From Algoriphagus sanaruensis (GTDB lineage Bacteria; Bacteroidota; Bacteroidia; Cytophagales; Cyclobacteriaceae), in the NCBI RefSeq assembly GCF_001593605.1, contig NZ_CP012836.1, forward strand, positions 558,001 to 622,000: a stretch of DNA of 64,000 nucleotides, written 5' to 3'. Numbering within the stretch: the stretch's first letter is position 1; each line of letters starts with the position of its first letter. Of the stretch, positions 8,376-17,529 are shown piece after piece. The translations under genes and the position numbers were made by a program. The notes below the pieces were generated by a model. It saw only the letters and a list, made by a program, of their open reading frames with translations, did no database searches and was not told the origin of the DNA.

Positions 8376-8978
8376 ATGAATCTCCAAAACGCACTTGAAC
8401 TCATCGGCACCTTTGTGTTTGCTATATCTGGCGCCTTAGCAGTGAGGGAAAAGGAGCATGACCTATTCGGAGCAGGATTTACAGGATTTATTACTGCAAT
8501 TGGGGGAGGTACATTACGCGATATTTTATTGGATAGCTATCCGTTAGTGTGGATTGGTGACATTCACTTTTTATACGCCATTTTATTGGGAATTTTTGCG
8601 GCATTTATTTTTCCGAATCTTTTGAGCCGCCTTCGGAAAACCTTCTTTTTATTTGACACTTTGGGAATTGGGTTTTTCACAGTTCTTGGCGTGGAAAAGG
8701 CACTTTCCTTGGGAGTACGGCCAGAAATTGCTGCAATAATGGGGATGTTTTCGGCAGTGATGGGTGGAGTCATTCGCGACACGCTAACGAATGATATCCC
8801 AATTCTTTTTCGCAAAGAGATTTACGCCTCTGCATGTTTGATCGGAGCCGTAATTTATTTGGTCCTAGATTACTTTGCTGTGGAACGGAATTTCAATTTG
8901 CTGATTTCCATGAGTGTGATCATTTCAATTCGTCTGATTGCTATGAAGTACAAGTTGAGCCTGCCTAGATTAGACTAA
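8376..8978 (+). CDS. trimeric intracellular cation channel (TRIC) family protein, UPF0126/YicG type
   Basis: A 200-residue integral membrane protein with about six to seven helices arranged as two repeated modules. Each repeat has a glycine-rich signature: AIGGGTLRDILLD (about 47-59) and AVMGGVIRDTLTND (about 127-140), the hallmark of the prokaryotic TRIC/UPF0126 family. Family members form potassium-permeable channels in archaea and bacteria; others of this superfamily have been linked to glycine transport, so the exact substrate is open. Gene spacing to the YitT gene is 127 bp, so it is likely its own unit. Confidence 0.88.
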   Translation: MNLQNALELIGTFVFAISGALAVREKEHDLFGAGFTGFITAIGGGTLRDILLDSYPLVWIGDIHFLYAILLGIFAAFIFPNLLSRLRKTFFLFDTLGIGFFTVLGVEKALSLGVRPEIAAIMGMFSAVMGGVIRDTLTNDIPILFRKEIYASACLIGAVIYLVLDYFAVERNFNLLISMSVIISIRLIAMKYKLSLPRLD

Positions 8979-9105
8979 TTATGCCTAAAAATTTTTTTGA
9001 CGAATGAATTTTAATATTTTCCCTAATCGAATCGACATCGAATCTTTCAAAAGAGCCAATGAACTCCATTGAATTGACCTATTATACTTTTTATCTCTTT
9101 GCTAA

Positions 9106-9999
9106 ATGAGCCTAAAAGCAAATTCTGTAGACTGGAAAGCTGTAGTTAATCCCAAATCTCTAATCTTGATGGTTTTGGGAGTTCTATGTTCTGCAGTGGC
9201 CTTGGAGGCGTTTATGCTTCCTAATAAATTTCTGGATGGAGGGGTTACAGGGATGGCCATCATTGTCAATCTGCATTACGATGTGAATTTGAATTTGCTG
9301 CTGATGCTGATCAATGCTCCATTTTTTGCGATTGCCTGGAAAAAAATTGGAAAAACTTTCACCGTTCAGTCCATCATCTCGGTAGTCCTTTTGATCATTG
9401 CTTTGGAGTTTATAGAGATTCCAGCGGTTACCGAAGACAAAGTCCTTATCGCGGTATTCGGTGGTGTCATGATGGGACTAGGGATTGGTTTGATTATTCG
9501 TGGAGGAGGATTGATTGATGGATTTGAAGTAATCACCACCTATTTTCAACGCAATTCGGCACTTTCTGCAAGTGAAATTACCATCTTCTTAAATTCCTTA
9601 ATCATGCTTTTTGCAGCACTCTTTTTTGGAATTGAAGCCGCGATGTATTCTATATTAACCTACTTCACTGCGATTAAAATGACTGATTATGTCGTGGAAG
9701 GATTTGAAGAATACACGGCGTTAACTATTATTTCCAAGGAAGATGAACGCGTGAAGGAATTGATTGTGAAAGATTTTGGAAAAGCGATCTCAGTATACAA
9801 GGGTGAACGCGGCTATTTACCGGATACGTTTCATATTCATCACCCTTGTGATATCATCATGACAGTGGTAACCCGTCTGGAAGTGCATCGAATCAAATTA
9901 GCCATACAACAAATTGATCCTAAGGCGTTTTTTTATGTACAGACGATCAAAGAAGTAAAAGGAGGAGTCATCAAACAAATAGGAAGCAAACACAACTGA
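9106..9999 (+). CDS. YitT family membrane protein (DUF161 with C-terminal DUF2179)
   Basis: A 297-residue protein with five to six membrane helices (about residues 15-205) and a soluble C-terminal DUF2179 domain (about 215-295), the usual YitT architecture. Characteristic stretches are FMLPNKFLDGGVTGMAI near residue 37 and IGLIIRGGGLIDGFE in the middle. Biochemical role is unknown for most of the family; a transport or small-molecule-sensing function is assumed. Its stop codon shares one base with the start of the HD hydrolase (TGATG), so the two are translationally coupled. Confidence 0.88.
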   Translation: MSLKANSVDWKAVVNPKSLILMVLGVLCSAVALEAFMLPNKFLDGGVTGMAIIVNLHYDVNLNLLLMLINAPFFAIAWKKIGKTFTVQSIISVVLLIIALEFIEIPAVTEDKVLIAVFGGVMMGLGIGLIIRGGGLIDGFEVITTYFQRNSALSASEITIFLNSLIMLFAALFFGIEAAMYSILTYFTAIKMTDYVVEGFEEYTALTIISKEDERVKELIVKDFGKAISVYKGERGYLPDTFHIHHPCDIIMTVVTRLEVHRIKLAIQQIDPKAFFYVQTIKEVKGGVIKQIGSKHN

Positions 10000-10580
10000 T
10001 GGTTTTCGAAGAAATAAAAAAGAAGATTTACGAAGACATTTTGGAAAAATTGCCTTCCCACCTGACCTATCACAATCTGGCTCATACAGCCTATGTATTA
10101 GATCGAGCCGTATTTTTGGCAGAGCAATCCAAAGTCAGTTCCGACGAACTCGAACTCTTACGATTAGCTGCACTTTTCCACGACACAGGATTTATTGAAA
10201 GTCCCAAAGATCATGAAGAAAGAGGATGCAAAATCGCAAGATCCTACCTTGCCGAATCCTACTCCGAAGAGCAACTGTCTCTTATTTGTGGGATGATTAT
10301 GGCAACTAAAATCCCTCAAAATCCACAAACTGAACTTGAGAAAATCCTTGCCGATGCCGATTTGGAATATTTAGGAACTGACCTTTTTGAAGAAATCGGG
10401 GAAAGTCTCTACAAGGAATTGAAACATTCGATTCCAGATTTTTCGCAGCAGGCTTGGGACGAGCTGCAGCTGGCATTTATGGAAAAGCACCATTTCCACA
10501 CTGATTATTGCCGGCAAAACCGCGAGCCTAAAAAGCAGGAAAATCTGCTGATAGTGAAGAAGAGATTGGGATTTGTTTAA
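9999..10580 (+). CDS. HD domain phosphohydrolase
   Basis: A 193-residue cytoplasmic protein with the metal-binding HD signature: His in YHNLAHT (about 24-30), the HD pair in LFHDTGF (about 65-71), a further His in DHEERG and a late Asp in LADADLEYLG. These are ligands for one or two divalent metals in phosphodiesterases and nucleotide hydrolases. The substrate is not predictable. It is coupled to the YitT gene upstream, and converges with eboF, whose stop lies within its last codons. Confidence 0.85.
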   Translation: MVFEEIKKKIYEDILEKLPSHLTYHNLAHTAYVLDRAVFLAEQSKVSSDELELLRLAALFHDTGFIESPKDHEERGCKIARSYLAESYSEEQLSLICGMIMATKIPQNPQTELEKILADADLEYLGTDLFEEIGESLYKELKHSIPDFSQQAWDELQLAFMEKHHFHTDYCRQNREPKKQENLLIVKKRLGFV

Positions 10581-11947
10581 CTGCGAACAGCCCTTAATAT
10601 TAAATCAAATACTTCAGTGGGTTGAATCCTATCGGATGAAATTAATTTAGAATCCCCCACCAAAAGCGGCTTGTCCAAATCTGACTCAGGAATGCGTCCA
10701 TGTGCCCCCTTCACTAAGGTTGCATCCAAAGGAATCACATCCATCAGGTAGCGAAAACCGAGCTTTTTCTTCAGGACTTTGGAGCCGATTTTTAGGATTG
10801 GAATTTTGATCGCAGGATCAAGCACGAGCTCGACAGGATCGTAACCAGGTTTTCGGTGGATATCCACACATCTAGCATAGTCGGGTGCTTTGGTATCGTC
10901 CAGCCAGAAATAATAAGTAAACCAAGAATCCGCATCCGCGATCACCACCAAATCCCCCGAACGGGCATGATCGATGTGGTAGTCTTTTTTTCCTTGGGCA
11001 TCCAGCACTTTTTCCACACCCGGAGTCTTTTCCAGCAGGGCTTTGACCTCGGAAAGTTTGGAGTGATCATTGACATGTACATGAGCCACTTGATGATCCG
11101 CTACCGCAAATACCGCCGATGTGCCGGAATCAAGCGTCTCCCTACCTAGCTCATTTTTCACCTGAATCCAGCCTTTTTCCCTGAAAATGCGGTTGAGATG
11201 CACTGGCTTACTCACACTTGTAATTCCATACTCCGAAAGCAACAAAACCTCAGCGCCTCTACTTTCAAAAAAGGTTATCAAGTCCCTGGCCAAATCGTCC
11301 ACCTCTTTAAGGTCCTTGGAGATTTTGGAAAAGTCGATCCCGTACTTCTGGAGGTTATAGTCCAAATGTGGAATATAGATGAGATTCAATGTAGGATTGT
11401 ACCATTCCTCTACCTTTTTGGCCGCCTCGGCGATCCATTTACTGGATTCGATGGTAGTATTCGGCCCCCAAAAAGTGAAGAGCGGAAACTGTCCCAACTC
11501 AGCCTGAAGCTTGTCTCGCAGCTCCATGGGTTGGCTGTGGCAATCGGGCAATTTGCGGCCATCTGCAGGATATAGCGGTCGCGGAGTTACAGCATAATCG
11601 GCGGATGAATACATATTGTACCACCAAAACAGATTCGCTACGGTAAAACCAGGATTCTCTTTCCGCAGGACTTCCCATACTTTTTCAGCTTGTACGAGCT
11701 TATTGGACTGACGCCAAAATTTAATCTCGCACTCATCCTGAAAGTACCAGCCATTGCCTACGATGCCGTTTTCCGTTGGCCACTTTCCGGTCAGATACAC
11801 AGATTGGGCCGAGCAGGTAACAGCAGGAAGTACGGGTTCGACCACAGCTTGCTTCTTGGATGCGATCCATTTTTTCAAAAAAGGCGTATGCTCTCCGATC
11901 ACTCGGGGAGTCAAGGCAACAATATCTAGAACGACGGTCTTTTTCAT
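10577..11947 (-). CDS. eboF: EboF-like alkaline phosphatase superfamily phosphodiesterase
   Basis: A 456-residue member of the type I phosphodiesterase/nucleotide pyrophosphatase family. Metal-site features include the N-terminal LDIVALTPRVIGEHTPFL, the nucleophile region PAVTCSAQSVYLTGKWP (Thr as nucleophile) and the later LLSEYGI and DHARSGDLVVIAD segments; the usual DHG is replaced by SEYGI. No signal peptide is present, so it is probably cytoplasmic. It is the last gene of the ebo cluster, where a phosphodiesterase of this type is the standard sixth member. A 189-bp spacer with repeats separates it from eboE, so it may have its own promoter. Confidence 0.8.
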   Translation of the reverse strand: MKKTVVLDIVALTPRVIGEHTPFLKKWIASKKQAVVEPVLPAVTCSAQSVYLTGKWPTENGIVGNGWYFQDECEIKFWRQSNKLVQAEKVWEVLRKENPGFTVANLFWWYNMYSSADYAVTPRPLYPADGRKLPDCHSQPMELRDKLQAELGQFPLFTFWGPNTTIESSKWIAEAAKKVEEWYNPTLNLIYIPHLDYNLQKYGIDFSKISKDLKEVDDLARDLITFFESRGAEVLLLSEYGITSVSKPVHLNRIFREKGWIQVKNELGRETLDSGTSAVFAVADHQVAHVHVNDHSKLSEVKALLEKTPGVEKVLDAQGKKDYHIDHARSGDLVVIADADSWFTYYFWLDDTKAPDYARCVDIHRKPGYDPVELVLDPAIKIPILKIGSKVLKKKLGFRYLMDVIPLDATLVKGAHGRIPESDLDKPLLVGDSKLISSDRIQPTEVFDLILRAVRS

Positions 11948-12001
11948 GGTTAAACTATCAAATCAAGGGGCTGAACCCAATTATGCCAATGTTAAAGAAC
12001 A

Positions 12002-12127
12002 GATTTACGAATTCAGAATTACGATTTACGACCTGTAATCGAAATTCAAACCTTATTCTCAAAAAGGTTAAATCCTGAGAAAAAGCCCCAAACTTCTCTC
12101 CACATCGTAAATCAAAAACCGTAAATC
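12002..12127. repeat. short dispersed repeats in the eboE-eboF spacer
   Basis: GATTTACGA occurs at 12002-12010 and 12023-12031, and its complement TCGTAAATC at 12105-12113 with a near copy CCGTAAATC at 12119-12127. The outer copies can form a large stem. The same nine bases recur in another spacer at 31679-31687. This resembles a degraded intergenic repeat family; whether it affects transcription between the two ebo genes is unknown. Confidence 0.55.
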
Positions 12128-12136
12128 AAGGAACAT

Positions 12137-13354
12137 TTAATCCTTCTTCAAGGTCTCTATCACCCAACTTAACTCCCTAGCAATTGAATCACCCAAGGTC
12201 AGGTGGGTATCTTCTGGCAGAACTTCCCAAGTATAGGTTTCTACTTCCAGATGTTGGGTAATCTCAGGATTGGATAAAATTTGATTGAGTACAAGGGAAA
12301 TATCGCTTTGTGTAGACTGGAATGAACCATAATTGTCCAAAAAGACCGGAACATGAAAATGAATTCGCCACTCCATATCCTTGGTTTTGCTTAAGTGCTC
12401 AATGGCCTGAGGCAAATCCGGATAAGAGGCAAACTGTCCATCTTTCCTACGTGCCACGACTTGATGAAGGTAGGTTGATTCGGCAAATTCTTCCAAGCGT
12501 TTCACAAGACTGAACCGTTCATTTGCTGAATTAGGAATCATTACCTTCAGCGCTGCTGAAATTTGAATTTTGCCAATCTGAATTCCGGCGGTTTTCAACT
12601 TTTGGAAAGTTTCTGCCGGGTTTTCATAAACGATAGCAAAATGACAAACATCGTAGCAAGCTTGGATATGCGTTTTTATGAGATTTTCTGCTTCCTCTTG
12701 CGAAATATCAAACTTGGAGGTTAATTCGGTTTTCCCTTTTGGCAATAACCATTTTTGAAAATAACTGATGAGCTCGTCGGAATTTTCAAGTATCCCATCC
12801 GGTTCTGGCTCAATATCTAAATGGAGAATTTTTCCTGTCTGCTTTTGGATGTTCACCAATTCTTCCACAACCTCAATTAGTTGATTGGTAGATTTTTCGA
12901 TGGCTTCATTCTTGGCCTTTTCAGATTTAAACCAATGTCTATACGAAAGCGGGGAAGTTGAAATTCCACCTTTCATACCTTCTGGAAGTAATTGAGCTAA
13001 AATCTGAAAACTCCGAATGGTATATTCCTTTCGTTCCGGAGTAGTCCAGTCTGGGGAATGCACATTTTCTTTTACCTTGGTTCGGTGAAAACCTCCATAT
13101 GGAAAGCAATTCAGGGTAAAAACATAAGCATTTGTCTTTTTTAGCCATTCCTGAAATTCCTTCATCCGCTCTGGACGCTCCAAAATCAGAGAAGCCTCAT
13201 GAGAAAGTCGAAGACCTATTCCAAATGGGCCTTTGTGTTTAAGGCGGTTCTTTACCTCAGGAATATAAATTTTGAGGTTTTCAAAAGTAGCATCCCAAGA
13301 TTCTCCTGGATGAATATTGCTGCAATAGCTAAGATGAAAGTCATTGATTTTCAT
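12137..13354 (-). CDS. eboE: metabolite traffic protein EboE (TIM-barrel, xylose isomerase-like)
   Basis: A 405-residue protein of the EboE family, with an AP-endonuclease-2/xylose isomerase TIM-barrel fold. Typical pieces are the N-terminal FHLSYCSNIHPGESW, an FPYGGFH strand, the metal-site-like LHLDIEPEPDG (about 180-190) and CYDVCHFAI (about 232-240), and the C-terminal VETYTWEVLP. In this superfamily the Glu, Asp and His of such strands bind a divalent metal. It lies between eboD, 13 nt upstream, and eboF. The cluster is implicated in moving a metabolite precursor to the periplasm; the reaction of EboE itself is not established. Confidence 0.9.
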   Translation of the reverse strand: MKINDFHLSYCSNIHPGESWDATFENLKIYIPEVKNRLKHKGPFGIGLRLSHEASLILERPERMKEFQEWLKKTNAYVFTLNCFPYGGFHRTKVKENVHSPDWTTPERKEYTIRSFQILAQLLPEGMKGGISTSPLSYRHWFKSEKAKNEAIEKSTNQLIEVVEELVNIQKQTGKILHLDIEPEPDGILENSDELISYFQKWLLPKGKTELTSKFDISQEEAENLIKTHIQACYDVCHFAIVYENPAETFQKLKTAGIQIGKIQISAALKVMIPNSANERFSLVKRLEEFAESTYLHQVVARRKDGQFASYPDLPQAIEHLSKTKDMEWRIHFHVPVFLDNYGSFQSTQSDISLVLNQILSNPEITQHLEVETYTWEVLPEDTHLTLGDSIARELSWVIETLKKD

Positions 13355-13367
13355 AGACTGGAAAAAT

Positions 13368-14522
13368 TCAGGATGTTTGGATGGCAGGCTTTTGCTCCAA
13401 GCTACGAAGGATTTCTACTGATTTAAAGATCAGGCTATGATCCATCTCATGCACCTCCACCCCTTTTCCCAACTTTTCCAATAGCATGATCGTCAACTGA
13501 CCACCTAAGTGTTCTTGGAATTCCTTGAGACCCTGAATTAAATTTTCGCCTTGAAGTTCTGGTGCAAAAAGCTCAAAACCGAGAGTATGCATCAAATGGA
13601 TAATCCGGTTGAAATCCGATTCAGAAATTCTCCCCTGCAAATAGGAATAGGCGGAATCCAAGGCAATTCCGATTGCCACCGCCTCTCCATGCCGGATACG
13701 GAAGTCACTCAATTTTTCCAACTTATGCGCAGCCCAATGTCCAAAATCCAGGGGTCTGGAACTTCCAAACTCAAAAGGATCTTTGCCAGCGATATGCTCC
13801 ATATGCATTTTAGCTGATCGAATAATATGGGCTTTCATGGGCTCCATCTCCCTGCGGGCAAGACCTTCTCCCACATTTTCCAACCATTCGAAAAAGCTCA
13901 AATCTTTGATTAACGCCACTTTGATAGCTTCGGAGATTCCTGCTCTCCAGTCACGGTCATCCAGTGTCTTGAGGAAATTGAAATCATTTAATACTGCCAC
14001 AGGAGGCACTAACGTCCCGAGGTAGTTCTTTTTTCCAAAGGCATTGACACTATTTTTGACCCCAACAGCAGAATCATTTTGGGACAAGACAGTTGTAGGA
14101 ATTCGAACCAGACGGATTCCCCGATGAGAGATAGCTGCCGCAAAACCCACCATATCCAATACAGCTCCACCACCGATCACAGCGATGTAAGAATGTCGAT
14201 CAATCCCATAAAGGTGGGTCGCTTCCACAATCCTTTGGTATTCAGATTCGTCATTTTTGCAAGCTTCTCCTCCGATCGCAAACATTGGTTCGGCGGCCAA
14301 CGTGAAGACATCCGTGTAGGCTGAAGCATATTTTTTCACTTCATCAATCAGATTTGGATGTGCCTCTGACACTCCACTGTCGATGACAAAGAGTACTTTG
14401 GGCAAGCGATCGCCACGAAGAACATTGGCGAGGATTTGATTTTGTGGATCAAATAGATTCTCAGTAAATGCTACCGGGTAGCGGAAAGGAACCGAAAAGG
14501 ATTGTTCGAGAATCGTATTCAT
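13368..14522 (-). CDS. eboD: EboD, 3-dehydroquinate synthase-like sugar phosphate cyclase
   Basis: A 384-residue AroB-superfamily protein. It has the NAD-binding IGGGAVLDMVGFAAA loop and the PTTVLSQNDSAVGVKN motif of dehydroquinate synthases, the DRDWRAGISEAIKVALI metal-site helix and the RHGEAVAIG segment with a ligand His. The ATG at 14522 is preferred; an in-frame TTG at 14558 would add twelve residues without family-like sequence. In ebo clusters this AroB-like protein is distinct from the housekeeping enzyme, so it may act on another sugar phosphate. No other shikimate gene is nearby, which supports the Ebo assignment. Confidence 0.88.
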   Translation of the reverse strand: MNTILEQSFSVPFRYPVAFTENLFDPQNQILANVLRGDRLPKVLFVIDSGVSEAHPNLIDEVKKYASAYTDVFTLAAEPMFAIGGEACKNDESEYQRIVEATHLYGIDRHSYIAVIGGGAVLDMVGFAAAISHRGIRLVRIPTTVLSQNDSAVGVKNSVNAFGKKNYLGTLVPPVAVLNDFNFLKTLDDRDWRAGISEAIKVALIKDLSFFEWLENVGEGLARREMEPMKAHIIRSAKMHMEHIAGKDPFEFGSSRPLDFGHWAAHKLEKLSDFRIRHGEAVAIGIALDSAYSYLQGRISESDFNRIIHLMHTLGFELFAPELQGENLIQGLKEFQEHLGGQLTIMLLEKLGKGVEVHEMDHSLIFKSVEILRSLEQKPAIQTS

Positions 14523-14591
14523 GATGCAGGGAAATAGGTTATTTGGGACTTCCTTCAAGACAATTTGTGAAGGAATTTGGTTTATTTTCGC

Positions 14592-15506
14592 TTAGGTTAC
14601 AGCAAATTTTTTGGCTAACCAAAGGGAAATGGGAAGAAGAAGCAAAATGACAATTCCAATGGACCAACCTGCAAACGCTGACGCCAAGGACGCATTCACA
14701 ATGATCAATGAAATCACTGCTGCTTTTACAGATTTACCGATGAATTTGGGCTCTTGCGTTCGAATCGCCTTTGCCAATGGTGGAAATAATAAATAGCCAA
14801 GCAAAGCTAAAAAAGGAACAACTTCTAGGTATCCCGCTCCTTCCAGATAGGTTAGACCTATGATTGCCAAAAATATCAACGAATACATCGCTGCTCCAGC
14901 AAAAAGGGCCTTTCTGTTTTTTCCATGGACCTCACCTCTGCTAATTATTGTAATAGCAGAAACATAGATCAAAGGCAAAATTCCGATCGGCCAGATTTTT
15001 TCTAAGACTTCAGGTGCAACACTTATTCCAAGGAGAAGATTACCTGTTCGACAAAGCCCCATATTGATGGGACCTAAAATCCGCTGATGCTTTCCCAAAT
15101 AATCATACAGCACAGCACAGGCTGCTACGGCAATCGCTAAAATTCCAGCAATTTGATTGACTTGAAAGGCGCAGAAAATCCCAAAAATCAAGAGGAAGGA
15201 AGACATCCAAAATGCTGCTTTTTTTGAAACTCTTCCGCTCGGAATTGGGCGCTCTGGTCGCTCAATGGCATCCAACTCAGAATCAGCTACATCGTTGAAA
15301 GCAACTCCACCTGCATACAAACCAATTGTACTCAATGAAAGCCAAATCAAATTCCACCAAAATTGCTGGTCTCCAAAATTCCAATTGTTGGCCATATACT
15401 CCCAAGCCCCAGCAATGGCAAAACCCGCCCAGATATCAGCGATCGCAGTGATCACATTGGCTGGGCGGGTCAATTGGAGGTATGCGAAAATCTTCGAATT
15501 GCTCAT
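14592..15506 (-). CDS. eboC: UbiA-like prenyltransferase EboC
   Basis: A 304-residue membrane protein with eight or nine helices, of the UbiA aromatic prenyltransferase superfamily. The first Asp-rich motif NDVADSELD (about 82-90), followed by ERPIPSG, is the classic prenyl-diphosphate/Mg site, while the second is reduced to YDYLGK. It starts 3 nt after the eboB stop, so they are in one operon. Membrane location fits the proposed role of the cluster in passing a metabolite across the inner membrane; whether EboC still transfers a prenyl group is not known. Confidence 0.9.
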   Translation of the reverse strand: MSNSKIFAYLQLTRPANVITAIADIWAGFAIAGAWEYMANNWNFGDQQFWWNLIWLSLSTIGLYAGGVAFNDVADSELDAIERPERPIPSGRVSKKAAFWMSSFLLIFGIFCAFQVNQIAGILAIAVAACAVLYDYLGKHQRILGPINMGLCRTGNLLLGISVAPEVLEKIWPIGILPLIYVSAITIISRGEVHGKNRKALFAGAAMYSLIFLAIIGLTYLEGAGYLEVVPFLALLGYLLFPPLAKAIRTQEPKFIGKSVKAAVISLIIVNASLASAFAGWSIGIVILLLLPISLWLAKKFAVT

Positions 15507-15509
15507 GGA

Positions 15510-16421
15510 TTAATTTTCTACCCGATCGGCAGGTCCCTCGACGCGTGGAACCTGACCACCACGAAGAACGGAATTTCCTCCCAGTTTTTTGGTCTGATCA
15601 ATAGGAGGAGCCTTTAACCAATCATCTTCGTGCATTTGGCCACTCAAACCAAAAACAGTAAGGGCGTTTTGATAAGTAGTCAATCGGACATGCTCCTCAG
15701 GAATCCCCATTTTTCGCATCAGATTGGCAGTCTTGGGCACTGCTATTGGGTCAGAAATTCCCCAATCAGCTGCCGAATTCACGATAATTCGCTCTGGTCC
15801 GTATTGTTTCACAATCTCAACCATACGCTCAGAACCCATTTTGGTATGTGGATATATCGTAAATGCAGCCCAGAAGCCACGATCCAAAACTTCCTTGACG
15901 GTTTCTTCATTGTTATGATCCACGACCACCCAACCTGGATCCATGCCATGCTCCTCAGCTACATCCATAGATCTAGTGGTCCCTTTCTTTTTATCCCGAT
16001 GGGGAGTATGAATAAGCACGGGGAGATTTACATCCTTGGCCAATTCAAGTTGAAGTCGATAGAATCGGTCTTCTGCTTCGGTTTGATCATCGTAGCCAAT
16101 TTCACCGATAGCAACCACGCCTTCTTTACCAGCATATAGGGGAAGTAATTCCATTACCTGCTCCGCCAAAGGCACATTATTGGCTTCCTTAGAGTTTAGG
16201 CCCATGGTACAATAATGGACGATTCCAAATTGGCTTGCTCGAAACCGCTCCCAACCTACCAATGTGGAAAAGTAGTCTTTGAAAGAACCTACTTCCGTTC
16301 GAGGCTGGCCCAACCAAAATGCCGGCTCAATCGTGGCCACAATCCCTGCTTTTCGCATAGCTTCGTAGTCATCCGTGGTTCTTGAGACCAAATGAATATG
16401 GGGATCGATATACATTTCCAT
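15510..16421 (-). CDS. eboB: EboB, TatD family metal-dependent hydrolase
   Basis: A 303-residue amidohydrolase-fold TIM barrel of the TatD type. The metal-binding HxH motif is DPHIHL (about 6-11), with further conserved Glu in AIGEIGYD, His in LIHTPHRDK, His in VDHNNEE and Asp in NSAADWG. Such proteins are two-metal hydrolases, but the ebo member has no proven substrate. Two Met codons at the start (16421 and 16415) are both plausible. It lies 49 nt downstream of eboA and 3 nt upstream of eboC. Confidence 0.9.
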   Translation of the reverse strand: MEMYIDPHIHLVSRTTDDYEAMRKAGIVATIEPAFWLGQPRTEVGSFKDYFSTLVGWERFRASQFGIVHYCTMGLNSKEANNVPLAEQVMELLPLYAGKEGVVAIGEIGYDDQTEAEDRFYRLQLELAKDVNLPVLIHTPHRDKKKGTTRSMDVAEEHGMDPGWVVVDHNNEETVKEVLDRGFWAAFTIYPHTKMGSERMVEIVKQYGPERIIVNSAADWGISDPIAVPKTANLMRKMGIPEEHVRLTTYQNALTVFGLSGQMHEDDWLKAPPIDQTKKLGGNSVLRGGQVPRVEGPADRVEN

Positions 16422-16470
16422 AAATAATTCAGAATTAATGAGTGATTAAAATTAAGTGAATTTGGCCCAA

Positions 16471-17358
16471 TCAGGCCTTTTTGTCCTGAAAATCCTTTCC
16501 GATTTTCTCCCATGAAATTTCTCCATATTCAATGGCAGAGACGGTTTCAGGAAACGATTTAAGCAAGTCCTTTGCTGGACCAAAATCAGCTTGGTAAGCT
16601 GCTAAAACTCCAGATTCGACCTCTAATTGGTCTTCGGAAAAGACGACTTTCTTCAAGTCTTCTAGCAATTTTTCATTCAGAAAAGGAACCACCAATCTCC
16701 ACAATTCAGGCATGACCGGTCGACCTGCTGCCCAGCGTTCATGAGCAAAATCAGAGGCAATTTCTGCAAGAGCTTGATTTCGTCTTTCATCTAATTGCTG
16801 AATTCGGAAGATCGGGCGCTGCATAAATATGGATTTGAGCACGAGTTGGTTCCAATTGGCTTCCGGAAAATAGGTAGGTGGAAAAGGATTATTTAAAGCA
16901 ATCGCATCAAAAATAAGTGTCATGTTGGTGCGACATCCGTCAATTGCTCGGGTTAACATCTCCTTTGGATACGGCATCAAAGGTAAAGCCGCATAAAGTG
17001 CTTGCTGTTCATGCATATCCCCAGTTTCAAAAAGCTGGTTGACAGCTTTTAGCCATGATTCCTTTTCTGGGGAAAATTCCAACACGAGCAGCGTTCTGGC
17101 AGTTTGCAACAAATCCCAATGGCTAGGATCAAATCCTTTCAACAGCTCATTAGCCCCAATTTTCTCATTTGCTGTTAAATTCAGATTGTCTTTTTTAAAA
17201 AAACGAGAGGCTTGAGAAAAAGCAAGAAAAAATTTAGAACTGGATAGGTCAGACCGATTCTTTTCTAATTGATTTTCGAGCCATTCCAAAGACTTTTGTT
17301 CAGCTCTATTTTGAAGCAGCGCTAGCAGAAATTCACTAGATTTATTTTGGGTTTGCAT
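16471..17358 (-). CDS. eboA: EboA family metabolite traffic protein
   Basis: A 295-residue alpha-helical protein recognised as EboA by position and by its Leu- and Arg-rich helical repeats, including the DLLQTARTLLVLEF and YAALPLMPYPKEMLTRAIDGCRTN segments. No enzyme motif is visible, and no signal peptide or membrane helix. The ATG at 17358 is preferred to an in-frame TTG at 17364. As first gene of the operon it is divergent from the O-acetyltransferase gene across 171 bp, where the ebo promoter must lie; no clear -7 box was found there. Confidence 0.85.
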   Translation of the reverse strand: MQTQNKSSEFLLALLQNRAEQKSLEWLENQLEKNRSDLSSSKFFLAFSQASRFFKKDNLNLTANEKIGANELLKGFDPSHWDLLQTARTLLVLEFSPEKESWLKAVNQLFETGDMHEQQALYAALPLMPYPKEMLTRAIDGCRTNMTLIFDAIALNNPFPPTYFPEANWNQLVLKSIFMQRPIFRIQQLDERRNQALAEIASDFAHERWAAGRPVMPELWRLVVPFLNEKLLEDLKKVVFSEDQLEVESGVLAAYQADFGPAKDLLKSFPETVSAIEYGEISWEKIGKDFQDKKA

Positions 17359-17529
17359 ATGCAATTCAGGTTTCTAATTCTCTTTTAAAGTACGACCAAA
17401 TCTGGCATTAATTCCAAACCAAAATATCGTGGTCGGCAGGAAAAAATAGCTTTCCTGACAAAAATCAGTGCTGGACTGTGCTGGCAAAATCCCTGAATAA
17501 AAGCTCGACATACTTAGATATGAAATTGA

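Noticed and set aside
11198..11575. Plus-strand frames opposite eboF
   Set aside because: They mirror the eboF coding sequence and have no domain of their own.
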